Assembly (NCBI GenBank): GCA_902764915.1
Contig: CACWXY010000021.1
Location: 1-59,815 of the forward strand
Direction: 5' to 3'
Source of the DNA: an uncultured Eubacteriales bacterium
Lineage (GTDB): Bacteria; Bacillota; Clostridia; Christensenellales; Aristaeellaceae
Length of the DNA: 59,815 bases
The translations under genes and the position numbers were made by a program. The number at the start of each line of letters is the position of its first letter. Position 1 is the stretch's first letter. The notes beneath the pieces are model-generated. The model did not search any database, was not told the DNA's origin, and saw only the letters and a program-made list of their open reading frames with translations. Below, in pieces: positions 43,121 through 51,804 of the stretch.

Positions 43121-43741
43121 GTGACTGGTATTCCCGGTATGATTCTGATAACAGTGATCGGTTATCTGCTCGGGTCCATCTCTTCAGGAATCATTCTCTC
43201 CCGGCTTTTTCATGGGCCGGACCTGAGAGAGGTCGGAAGCGGATCCACAGGTGCCAGCAATGTACTGCGGACCATGGGCGTAAAATGGGGCATTATTACC
43301 CTGCTCTGCGATTTTTCCAAGGCAGCCCTGTCCTGTCTTATCGCCTACTGGATCGTGGGTACGCGCGAGGCTGCCATGCTCGCAGGTCTTGCATGCGTCA
43401 TAGGGCATAACTGGCCCATTTTCTTCCAGCTCACCGGCGGCAAGGGCGTCGCCTCTTCCATCGGCGTCATGCTGCTTACCTATCCCGCATGGGGCGCGGT
43501 CTCCATCGGCTTATGTCTGCTCATTATTGCCCTGACGCGGTTTATTTCCCTGGGCTCCATGAGCATGCTTGTGGTGTTTGCCATTCTGGTGACCGTACTG
43601 GAATCCGGCGGGGCATGGTGGATTATTCTCTGGGCCTGGGCGCTGGCGCTGATGTGCCTGTACCGGCATCACGGCAATATTCACCGGCTTCTTCACGGCA
43701 AGGAGCGCAAGCTCGGAGAAAAAGAAAAGATTGCAAAGTAA
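43121..43741 (+). CDS. plsY: Acyl-phosphate glycerol-3-phosphate acyltransferase
   Basis: 206 residues from a GTG immediately after der. Transfers the acyl group of acyl-phosphate to glycerol-3-phosphate in the membrane. Motifs are GSISSGIILSRLFHGPDLREVGSGSTGASN split over two loops, GHNWPIFFQLTGGKG (~105) and the third-loop block near YRHHGNIHRLLHGKE. Five to six hydrophobic spans. The gene contributes phospholipid synthesis to an otherwise translation-related operon, an arrangement widespread in Firmicutes. Confidence 0.95.
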   Translation: MTGIPGMILITVIGYLLGSISSGIILSRLFHGPDLREVGSGSTGASNVLRTMGVKWGIITLLCDFSKAALSCLIAYWIVGTREAAMLAGLACVIGHNWPIFFQLTGGKGVASSIGVMLLTYPAWGAVSIGLCLLIIALTRFISLGSMSMLVVFAILVTVLESGGAWWIILWAWALALMCLYRHHGNIHRLLHGKERKLGEKEKIAK

Positions 43742-43753
43742 CAGGGAGGAACC

Positions 43754-45562
43754 ATGTCCGACCACCCGATTGAAGCTATCCGTAATTTCTGTATTATTGC
43801 CCATATCGACCATGGGAAGAGTACGCTCGCTGACCGGCTCCTGGAAAAGACCGGTGTATTTGAAAAGCGGGAGATGGTGGAACAGATCCTGGACAGCATG
43901 GATCTGGAACGCGAGCGCGGCATTACCATCAAAAGCAAGGCCGTGCGCATGAACTATACTGCCTCAGACGGCAAAACCTATGAGCTGAACCTGATTGATA
44001 CGCCCGGTCATGTGGACTTTACCTATGAGGTCAGCCGCGCGCTGGCTGCCTGTGAAGGCGCACTGCTGGTGGTGGATGCCACACAGGGCATTGAAGCGCA
44101 GACACTGGCCAACTGCTATATGGCACTGGATCATAACCTGGAGATTATTCCGGTGATCAATAAGATTGACCTGCCTTCTGCGCAGCCGGAGGTGGTGCGT
44201 CAGGAGATCGAGGACGTCATCGGTCTGGATGCCTCCTATGCACCGTGCATTTCCGCCAAGACCGGCGAAAATGTGGAAGACGTGCTGGAAGCCATTGTCC
44301 GCTATGTGCCCTCCCCTGTGGGCGATCCATCTGCGCCGCTGCAGGCGCTGATCTTTGATGCGTTCTATGACAATTACAAAGGCGCCATCTGTTTCGTGCG
44401 TGTCAAGGAAGGCGTGATTCGCGCCGGCATGCGCATGCGCCTTATGGCTACCGGCGGAGAGTTTGACGTTGTCGAGGTCGGTGTCTTTGCCCCGGGCTAT
44501 GAGCCGGTTTCGCAGCTTTCGCCCGGTGATGTAGGCTATGTGGCTGCTTCCATTAAGGATGTACGCGATACGCGTGTGGGCGATACGATCACAGACGCTG
44601 CCTGCCCGGCTGCAGAGCCGCTGCCGGGGTACAAGCAGGTGACGCCCATGGTCTTCTGCGGCATTTACCCTGCGGACGGCGCGGATTATCCGGCCCTTCG
44701 GGATGCACTGGAAAAACTGCGCATGAATGATGCGGCGCTGACGTTTGAACCGGAAACCAGTGTTGCGCTGGGATACGGGTTCCGCTGCGGATTCCTGGGA
44801 CTGCTGCACATGGATGTCATTACCCAGCGGCTGGAGCGGGAGTTTGATCTGGACCTGGTGACCACGATTCCCGGCGTCATCTATTATGTGACCAAGACAG
44901 ACGGGACGAAGCTGTCCATTGACAATCCCACCATGCTGCCCGGAGCCGGGGAAATCGCCTGTATGGAGGAACCTTTTGTCACGGCAGAAATCTATACGCC
45001 GCAGGAGTATGTGGGTACGCTCATGGACCTGTGCCAGGATCGGCGCGGTACCTTTATTGACATGCAGTATGAGGGCAGCCGCGTCAAGCTCAACTATGAG
45101 ATGCCGCTCAATGAAATCATTTATGATTTCTTTGACCAGATCAAAAGCCGCAGCCGCGGGTATGCGTCCTTTGATTATGAACTCAAGGACTATCGGGAAA
45201 GCGATCTGGTAAAGCTGGACATTCTCCTCAACGGAGATCTGTGCGACGCATTCAGTCAGATTGTATTCCGGGACCGCGCCTATAATCGCGGACGGACACT
45301 GTGCGAAAAACTCAAGGATGTCATCCCGCGTCAGCAGTTCGAGATTCCGATTCAGGCTGCGATCGGCGGGAAGATCATTGCCAGGGAAACTGTCAAGGCC
45401 ATGCGCAAGGATGTGCTGGCCAAGTGCTATGGCGGTGATATCACAAGAAAGAAAAAGCTTCTGGAAAAGCAGAAGGAAGGCAAGAAACGCATGCGGCAGT
45501 TCGGTACGGTACAGGTGCCGTCGGAAGCGTTCCTGGCTGTCCTGAAGATGGATGACAATTAA
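43754..45562 (+). CDS. lepA: Elongation factor 4 (LepA)
   Basis: 602 residues, standard length, with ACAGGGAGGAACC upstream. G domain motifs [16 protein letters not shown] (~18), DTPGHVDF (~82), NKIDLP (~136) and SAKTGE (~173). Domain II, the [17 protein letters not shown] block and the LepA-specific C-terminal domain ([16 protein letters not shown]) are present. A ribosome-binding GTPase linked to back-translocation and initiation or assembly quality. Confidence 0.95.
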   Translation: MSDHPIEAIRNFCIIAHIDHGKSTLADRLLEKTGVFEKREMVEQILDSMDLERERGITIKSKAVRMNYTASDGKTYELNLIDTPGHVDFTYEVSRALAACEGALLVVDATQGIEAQTLANCYMALDHNLEIIPVINKIDLPSAQPEVVRQEIEDVIGLDASYAPCISAKTGENVEDVLEAIVRYVPSPVGDPSAPLQALIFDAFYDNYKGAICFVRVKEGVIRAGMRMRLMATGGEFDVVEVGVFAPGYEPVSQLSPGDVGYVAASIKDVRDTRVGDTITDAACPAAEPLPGYKQVTPMVFCGIYPADGADYPALRDALEKLRMNDAALTFEPETSVALGYGFRCGFLGLLHMDVITQRLEREFDLDLVTTIPGVIYYVTKTDGTKLSIDNPTMLPGAGEIACMEEPFVTAEIYTPQEYVGTLMDLCQDRRGTFIDMQYEGSRVKLNYEMPLNEIIYDFFDQIKSRSRGYASFDYELKDYRESDLVKLDILLNGDLCDAFSQIVFRDRAYNRGRTLCEKLKDVIPRQQFEIPIQAAIGGKIIARETVKAMRKDVLAKCYGGDITRKKKLLEKQKEGKKRMRQFGTVQVPSEAFLAVLKMDDN

Positions 45563-46757
45563 GCCTATGGAACTCTATGTACATATTCCTTTCTGTATAA
45601 AGAAATGCGCTTACTGCGATTTTGCCTCGTACCCCGGGAGAAGCGATGCTTTTCCCGGGTATATTGATGCGCTTATGCAGGAAGCCGATACGCGCATAAG
45701 GGAACTGGGAAGCATTGCCCCGGAAACACTCTATATCGGCGGAGGTACACCTTCCATCCTGCCTCTGCCACTGATGGAGAAACTGCTCGAGGGACTGGCG
45801 CTCCGCTTTCCCATGCATGGATGCCTGGAACGTACCATGGAAGTGAATCCCGGCACCGTCACACCAGACTTTCTGCGTATGATCCGCGACGGCGGCATCA
45901 ATCGCATCTCCATGGGTATGCAGGCAAAGCAGGCGCATCTGCTCAGCATGCTGGGACGCATTCATGACTGGGATACCGTGAAAAGAACAGCTGATGCGAT
46001 TCATGAAATCGGTTTTCTGCATCTGAATCTGGATCTTATGTTCGGGCTTCCCGGACAGACACGGGAGGACTGGAGAGAAACACTGCAGGCAGCCCTCTCG
46101 CTCTCCCCGGATCACCTGTCCTGTTACGGCCTGATCCCCGAGGAGGGCACGCCGCTGAAAACTGCGCTTGATAAGGGAACGCTTGCCTTGCCGGATGAAG
46201 AAACCGAACGGGCTATGTATGATGATGCCCTTATGATGCTTTCGGAAGCCGGGTTTGCGCAGTATGAAATCTCCAATTTTGCGCGCTCCGGCTGTCTGTG
46301 CCGGCATAATCTGGGATACTGGTGCCAGATCCCCTATCTGGGTCTGGGATGCAGCGCTGCCTCCATGCTCCCGGGCGATGGGGTCGAGTGCATCTATTAT
46401 CGGGAGACAAACCCTTCGGATCTGGATGCGTACCTGCAGATGATGCGGGAAAAGGCATTTCAGAAGCGGGATGTGGACCGCATCGGTCCACGGGATGCCA
46501 TGTTCGAGACCATGATGCTGGGACTGCGTATGACACACGGTGTATCAGAATCCTATTTCTATCATATGCACGGGACTTCCCTCGCCTCTGTTTTCGGGGA
46601 AGTGCTCTGCGAAGAAGAAAAGCGAGGACTGGTCACGCATAAAGATGGATGGTGGTATCTGACTCGCCGGGGCATGGATATTCAGAATACGGTCCTTGTG
46701 GATCTTATGGAATCCATGGAAAAATGGAATGCTGGTCCATCCGGACAGCAGAAATGA
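45552..46757 (+). CDS. hemW: HemW-type radical SAM protein
   Basis: 401 residues. CxxxCxxC lies in [19 protein letters not shown] (~residue 16-20), followed by [13 protein letters not shown] and RISMGMQ; the length and lepA-hemW order point to HemW, a heme chaperone, not the oxygen-independent coproporphyrinogen oxidase HemN. The start overlaps lepA by 11 bases; an alternative ATG at 45567 ([10 protein letters not shown]) matches the usual family start. Confidence 0.9.
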   Translation: MTIKPMELYVHIPFCIKKCAYCDFASYPGRSDAFPGYIDALMQEADTRIRELGSIAPETLYIGGGTPSILPLPLMEKLLEGLALRFPMHGCLERTMEVNPGTVTPDFLRMIRDGGINRISMGMQAKQAHLLSMLGRIHDWDTVKRTADAIHEIGFLHLNLDLMFGLPGQTREDWRETLQAALSLSPDHLSCYGLIPEEGTPLKTALDKGTLALPDEETERAMYDDALMMLSEAGFAQYEISNFARSGCLCRHNLGYWCQIPYLGLGCSAASMLPGDGVECIYYRETNPSDLDAYLQMMREKAFQKRDVDRIGPRDAMFETMMLGLRMTHGVSESYFYHMHGTSLASVFGEVLCEEEKRGLVTHKDGWWYLTRRGMDIQNTVLVDLMESMEKWNAGPSGQQK

Positions 46758-46780
46758 AAAGGAAACGGGAAAGGAAAAAC

Positions 46781-47257
46781 ATGAAGAACGTTCGAAGAGC
46801 GGAAGAAAAAGATATTCCGGATATCCTGCGGCTGCTTTCTCAGGTTCTGGGGATTCATGCTGCACTGCGTCCTGATCTGTTTATTCCAGGCACAACAAAA
46901 TACACAGAAGATGAGCTGAAGGCCATTCTCGCAGAGGAGAATACGCCTGTCTACGTGGCTGTTGATGAGGAAGACGCTGTACTGGGCTATGCCTTCTGCA
47001 TCATGGAGAGACCTGTGCCATCCAACAATATGCACGCATTCTCCACGCTCTATATTGACGATCTGTGTGTCGATGAGAGAATACGCGGCCAGCATGTGGG
47101 GGAAATGCTGTTTCAGCATGTAAAGGAGGAAGCCAGACGCTTTCAATGTCATTCCATTACACTCCACGTCTGGGAGGGAAATGACAGCGCACGGCTTTTT
47201 TATGAACGCATGCAGATGACGCCAAGAAAAACCATGATGGAACTTTCCTTGTCCTGA
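46781..47257 (+). CDS. GNAT-family N-acetyltransferase
   Basis: 158 residues from MKNVRRAEEKDIPDILRLL, with GGGAAAGGAAAAAC upstream. The acetyl-CoA pyrophosphate loop is VDERIRGQHVGEMLFQHV (~100-118), followed by SITLHVWEGNDSARLFYERMQM. The substrate is unknown; small-molecule or protein amines are typical. It lies 23 bp after hemW and ends the operon. Confidence 0.85.
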   Translation: MKNVRRAEEKDIPDILRLLSQVLGIHAALRPDLFIPGTTKYTEDELKAILAEENTPVYVAVDEEDAVLGYAFCIMERPVPSNNMHAFSTLYIDDLCVDERIRGQHVGEMLFQHVKEEARRFQCHSITLHVWEGNDSARLFYERMQMTPRKTMMELSLS

Positions 47258-47270
47258 ATCGAAGCTGTGC

Positions 47271-47301
47271 AAAAGCCATCCTGCATCGGGATGGCTTTTT
47301 T
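47271..47301 (+). terminator. Terminator of the DUF512-to-GNAT operon
   Basis: AAAAGCCATCC, loop TGCATC, GGGATGGC, then TTTTTT, 13 bp after the acetyltransferase stop. Confidence 0.85.
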
Positions 47302-47999
47302 AGTGCGGCCCCAGGGGGGATTCGGATGGATGAGGTGCCAGTGAAAACCGTCCGGGACTTCCATGACTGGTTCCTCGAGGGGCTGACGCCACACGCCATG
47401 GCTGTCCCGCCGTGTTCGGTTCCCGCGCGGCAGGGAGGCATGGCATCAGGACACGGTACGCAGCATCCCTGCGCAATGATCCGTTACATGGGTAATATGC
47501 CCTGATGCAGTAGCTCTGTACCGGGGACACTCTGACCAGGCGGCATATGAAAAAAGCGAATCATGCAAAACGGCATCCTGCTTCCGGAACCGCTGGTGTC
47601 AGGATGCCGTTTTATTCCTGCCTTGGGGACATTTACTTCGATCTTTTCATTTTGCTGGCTTATAACAAAGCCGGCAGTTTTTACTGTAACCCGAGCAGCT
47701 TTGATACGAAGGAACAGGGTTCATGTCTGTAAATCAAGGGAGTTCAGCACCCTGGCCAGTACCTTTCTGCTGCTCTGACGCTTGGCTTCATACCGCTGTT
47801 TATGATATCGTTTCACGCCCCAGCATTAGGCCCAGGCAGGGCGTTTCGTTAGACAGCATCCGGGTCAGGGATTCATCCGATCTTTGCAATGCTTCCGTTG
47901 AATAGGGCTGCTTCCCTGCGCTTTTTCACGCGCTGTTTCGCATCTTCCCGTGTAAGAGCAAGGACGAAAAAGCTCTCCTTACTTCCCTCCCCGCATGGC
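47302..47999. other. ~0.7-kb intergenic stretch with a long hairpin
   Basis: No credible gene. A perfect 14-bp stem (AAAACGGCATCCTG at 47567-47580 with CAGGATGCCGTTTT at 47600-47613) can terminate transcription on either strand. The rest holds nothing recognisable. Confidence 0.5.
47567..47613. terminator. Bidirectional terminator-like hairpin
   Basis: 14-bp perfect stem with a 19-base loop, with A-run and T-run on opposite sides so that it works in both directions. No gene ends nearby, which suggests a lost gene or an unannotated RNA. Confidence 0.6.
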
Positions 48000-48026
48000 A
48001 AAAGCCCTGGGGTCATGCCCCAGGGC
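48000..48026 (-). terminator. Terminator of the sugar ABC importer operon
   Basis: Stem GCCCTGGGG/CCCCAGGGC followed on the minus strand by TTTT, 29 bp after the stop codon of the binding-protein gene. Confidence 0.8.
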
Positions 48027-48054
48027 GTCAGGTATGTCTTACAGGAGATTCTGC

Positions 48055-49560
48055 TTACTGCGCAGCAACAAAGCGGTCGTACTGTGCCTGCTTTACCTTC
48101 AGAAGCTCTTCAATCTGCAGTCCCTGCAGGGTAGCAATGTAGCTGTCGAACTCGTCTTCGATGGAATAGGTGCCGCTGATGAAGCCGACTGCACGCTCGT
48201 CTACATATGTCTGCAGGTCAACCATGTACATGCTCAGGGTGTTCGCTTCCTCGGGGGTGGAGTACACAACCGGGAACGGAGCGCGGATATAGGGCTCTTC
48301 GAATTCGCGGTCATTGGCTACATGCCAGGGAGCCAGCAGTACGTCGGTCGCGGGTACGCTCTGCTGAGAAGGCATATTCGGTGCATTGATGCCCAGACCC
48401 TGGAACCAGGTGGAGTCTTCGGTGGTACGGGGCAGGAAATGCCGTGCGCCATCCGCATCCACTTCATAGGTCAGGCCTTCTTCGCCCCAGACATACAGAT
48501 CCTGGGCTTCTTCGCTCATTGCATAGTCCAGATACTTGATCGCAGCTTCCATGTTGGTGCTCTTGGCATTGATGCCGAACACATTGCTCACAGGATTGCG
48601 GCCTACATAGAAGCCGGCATGGTCTCCGCTCAGAGGCGCAACACCGACGAAGATGCCGTGTTCGCCGTCATATCCGGGCGCGTTCTGAGAATAGAGGGTA
48701 GACATCTGCCAGGAGAAGTCGAAGGTAACGCCGGTGGTATCATTGGCGCAGCGTTCGACGATCTGGTCACGGTTCAGGCTGGTGAATTCCACTTCCAGCA
48801 GGCCTTCGTTGTACAGGCCGTTCAGGAAGGTCAGATAGGCCTTGTAGGCTTCGGATTCATAGGCAGCATAGTGTACTTTGCCTTCGTCATCAGCATAGAA
48901 GCCGCTGACCAGGTCAAGACCGAAAGCCGGTCCGAACATGTAAGGCAGGAAGGCGCTCTGAATGCTCATGGGGATTTCATCATTGGCGTCGCCATTGCCG
49001 TTCATGTCGTTTTCCTTGTAATAGCGCAGCATTTCCACGAAAGCATCCAGCGTGGTGGGTGCTTCGATGCCGGCCTTCTCCAGCCAGCGGACGTTGTACA
49101 TGAGCACCGGCTGATAGTTGTTGGTAACTACGGTCTGGGGCACATAGTAGATGTGACCGTCCACGGCAGTCAGAGAACCCTTGATAATGGGATTCTCATC
49201 CAGGAACTTTACGTAATTGGGCATGATGTCGAAATGCGTGTCCAGCGGCTCAAACAGGCCAGCAGACAGATAGGTCTGGTTGGTGTCCAGGTCGGGCAGC
49301 ATAACAACGTCCGCCAGGTCCTGGCCAGAGGCCAGCATCGGGCTTACAGACTCGGCATACGTGCCGGGATCCAGCAGGTTCCAGTCTACGGTCACGCCCG
49401 CATTATCCGCGATCTTTTTCAGCAGATAGGCGTCCTTCAGGTCTACGGTGGAGTAGTAGGAATTGATGGCCAGCTGACTGACAGTGGGGTTCTCTGCCAG
49501 GGCAGAAGCGCAGCCCAGCAGCAGGCACAAGGCGAGCAGGATGCTCAGAGTCTTTTTCAT
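48055..49560 (-). CDS. Extracellular sugar-binding protein (LplA/YtcQ type)
   Basis: 501 residues. The signal sequence MKKTLSILLALCLLLGCASA has a lipobox-like LLGC, so it is probably a lipoprotein anchored outside the membrane; cleavage after ALA is the alternative. The mature part is a family-1-type solute-binding fold rich in aromatic and acidic residues (YYKENDMNGNGDANDEIPM, an EF-hand-like calcium loop at ~185). The gene follows two permease genes, as in LplA-LplB-YtcP systems that import oligosaccharides or plant-polysaccharide fragments. The substrate cannot be told from sequence alone. Confidence 0.85.
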   Translation of the reverse strand: MKKTLSILLALCLLLGCASALAENPTVSQLAINSYYSTVDLKDAYLLKKIADNAGVTVDWNLLDPGTYAESVSPMLASGQDLADVVMLPDLDTNQTYLSAGLFEPLDTHFDIMPNYVKFLDENPIIKGSLTAVDGHIYYVPQTVVTNNYQPVLMYNVRWLEKAGIEAPTTLDAFVEMLRYYKENDMNGNGDANDEIPMSIQSAFLPYMFGPAFGLDLVSGFYADDEGKVHYAAYESEAYKAYLTFLNGLYNEGLLEVEFTSLNRDQIVERCANDTTGVTFDFSWQMSTLYSQNAPGYDGEHGIFVGVAPLSGDHAGFYVGRNPVSNVFGINAKSTNMEAAIKYLDYAMSEEAQDLYVWGEEGLTYEVDADGARHFLPRTTEDSTWFQGLGINAPNMPSQQSVPATDVLLAPWHVANDREFEEPYIRAPFPVVYSTPEEANTLSMYMVDLQTYVDERAVGFISGTYSIEDEFDSYIATLQGLQIEELLKVKQAQYDRFVAAQ

Positions 49561-49670
49561 GGGGATACCTCCTTCTATATTTTGCGGATCTCCGTCCGCA
49601 GGGAATCAAATGAAACAGGGAAACCGTGCCGGAAGCGGGTTTATGCGGAAGCGTCCGCGCATGACAGGGA

Positions 49671-50591
49671 TCAGCCTTTTACGGCGCCCAGCATGGTTCC
49701 GGAAACAAGATACTTCTGGACAAACGGGGTAATGCAGAAGATCGGTACGGCGGCCAGCACAATACAGACATAGCGGATCTTGAGCGTATTCTTCGCCGCT
49801 GCGTCCGCCGCTGCCGTCCCCGCCTGCTGCAGTACTTCGGCAGAGGACATGAGCAGTACGCGCCGCAGGAACATCTGCATGGGCTGCAGTTCACTCCGGC
49901 CCAGGTACAGCATGGCATTGAAGAAGTCATTGTACCGGGCGACTGCATAGTACAGTGTCAGTACAGCCAGGGTAGGCTTGATCAGCGGCACGGCGATGTG
50001 CAGCATCATATAGGCGTCGCTGGCGCCTTCCAGAGAGGCATTCTCAAACAGGTCTTCCGGAACGCTCTCCATGGCTGACCGGCAGATCATCATGTTATAC
50101 GTGCTTACCAGCACCGGCAGGATCATGGCCAGACGGCTGTTATAGAGGCCCATGCCTGTGACAACCATGTAGGTGGGGATCATGCCGCCGCTGAAGTACA
50201 TCGTAAATACTACGAAGAAGTTCAGCTTCCGCCGCAGGAAAAAGCGTTTCCGGCTCAGAGGATAGGCGGCCAGGCATGTGAAGATCACATTGGCGAGCGT
50301 CCCGAACACCGTATAGAAGGCGGTGTTCAGATAGGATGTCCAGAGCTGCTGATAGCCCATGACCATGCCGTATGTTTCCGTGGTAAAGCCCTTCGGAAGC
50401 AGCCACACATCGCCTCTTGCAACAGAAGCACCATCGGAGAAGGAGATGGAAATCACATACAGAAAAGGATAGGCGGTTACGATGACCGCGAAGAGAACCA
50501 GTATCCAGACGATGACATCCAGTGTCTTGTCCCCTGCGCTCTCTGTCAGGAAGGAATCCGGCTTGTGCACCCTTTGTCTCAATGCTGTCAT
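49671..50591 (-). CDS. ABC sugar permease (YtcP type)
   Basis: 306 residues with six membrane segments. The EAA loop for ATPase contact is ENASLEGASDAYMMLHIAVP (~190-210). The C-terminal FVQKYLVSGTMLGAVKG is the standard ending for carbohydrate permeases of this group. The start MTALRQRVHKPDSFL has GAGGGATAAC upstream, 12 bp after the other permease. No ATPase gene is in the operon; a shared MsmK-like ATPase elsewhere is expected for this family. Confidence 0.85.
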   Translation of the reverse strand: MTALRQRVHKPDSFLTESAGDKTLDVIVWILVLFAVIVTAYPFLYVISISFSDGASVARGDVWLLPKGFTTETYGMVMGYQQLWTSYLNTAFYTVFGTLANVIFTCLAAYPLSRKRFFLRRKLNFFVVFTMYFSGGMIPTYMVVTGMGLYNSRLAMILPVLVSTYNMMICRSAMESVPEDLFENASLEGASDAYMMLHIAVPLIKPTLAVLTLYYAVARYNDFFNAMLYLGRSELQPMQMFLRRVLLMSSAEVLQQAGTAAADAAAKNTLKIRYVCIVLAAVPIFCITPFVQKYLVSGTMLGAVKG

Positions 50592-50603
50592 GTTATCCCT
50601 CCC

Positions 50604-51551
50604 TTACCAGAGCGAAGAGCCTGTTACCTTACGGCTGAGTGTATTGCTTCCAATGACGAAGAGGAAGCCCACGGCGGAGTAGAACAGACCGACAGCGGAT
50701 GCGTACCCGAAATTCTTGTTCTCAATGCCCTGGCGGTACACATAGGTTGCGATGACATCGCCGGTTTCATACACGGCGGGTGAATACATCAGATAAACCT
50801 TTTCAAAACCGACATTGAGGAGATTGCCGAGGGTCATGATGAGAAGCAGAATAATGGTGTCTGAAATCATCGGCAGAATCAGATGAATGATCTGCTGCCA
50901 GCGGCTGGCGCCGTCCACGCGCATGGCCTCGTATAAGGAAGGATCAATGCCCATGATGGCTGCAACGAAGATAATGGCATTGAAGCCGAAGCTCTGCCAG
51001 GATCCGGAGATGACATACAGCTTACGAAACCAGCCAGGCAACCCCATGAAATTGATGGGTTTACCGCCCATGGCCTTGATGGCCTGATTGATGATTCCAT
51101 TAGACGGGCTCAGGAAGTTCGTCATCATACCGACGACCACGACGGTGGAGATGAAGTAAGGCAGGTATGTGATCACCTGGGCGACCTTGGCGAAGCGCTT
51201 CGTTCGCAGCTGGGTGATGCAGATCGCGAAGATAATCGGAATCGGAAATCCGAAGATCAAGGAATAAAAGGAAAGCAGGAATGTGTTCCGGATCAGCCGC
51301 CAGGCGAACACGGAGCCGAAAAACTGCTGGAACCAGCGCAGACCCACCCAGGGACTGCTGAATACACCGACAAACCCGCTGCCCATCTTAAAGTCTTCAA
51401 AGGCCATCATCAGGCCGACCATGGGCAGATAGCAGAATATCAGGTAAAAGATGAAAACCGGCAGGAACATCAGTATCAGCTGCTTATCCCGGCGGATCAG
51501 CTGGCCCAGTGTCTTCTTTCCAAGCCCGCTGTCAATTCCCTTTCCGGACAT
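50604..51551 (-). CDS. ABC sugar permease (LplB type)
   Basis: 315 residues from MSGKGIDSGLGKKTLG, with CGGAGGGATAG upstream. Six membrane spans begin with QLILMFLPVFIFYLIFCYLP. The EAA-type loop is YEAMRVDGASRWQQIIHLILP (split here as YEAMRVDGASRW and QQIIHLILP), followed by KVYLMYSPAVYETGDVIATY. First gene of the import operon. Confidence 0.85.
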   Translation of the reverse strand: MSGKGIDSGLGKKTLGQLIRRDKQLILMFLPVFIFYLIFCYLPMVGLMMAFEDFKMGSGFVGVFSSPWVGLRWFQQFFGSVFAWRLIRNTFLLSFYSLIFGFPIPIIFAICITQLRTKRFAKVAQVITYLPYFISTVVVVGMMTNFLSPSNGIINQAIKAMGGKPINFMGLPGWFRKLYVISGSWQSFGFNAIIFVAAIMGIDPSLYEAMRVDGASRWQQIIHLILPMISDTIILLLIMTLGNLLNVGFEKVYLMYSPAVYETGDVIATYVYRQGIENKNFGYASAVGLFYSAVGFLFVIGSNTLSRKVTGSSLW

Positions 51552-51630
51552 TCTATCCCTCCGTTCCTGTGTGATTCTTGCGTTGGCAGGGCGATCACCC
51601 CGCTGCATCAATACGGTACATAAAGACGTT

Positions 51631-51664
51631 AAAAAAGACAAGCATCAAATCACGCTTGTCTTTT
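51631..51664 (-). terminator. Terminator between the AraC regulator and the permease genes
   Basis: On the minus strand AAGACAAGC, 10-base loop, GCTTGTCTT, then TTTTTT. It lies ~140 bp after the regulator gene and ~80 bp before the first permease, so the importer needs its own promoter or antitermination. Confidence 0.8.
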
Positions 51665-51804
51665 CTGGTTCCAATTCTTATTCTTTTGGGCGGTATGCAT
51701 CATTTCACGATGCGGCGGAAAATGATGCATGCAGCGCGGTTTCTGCTGTACAGATGACAGGAAAAAGCACGGCTCCATCCCCGTGATTGCCCAGCGCGGA
51801 ACGG

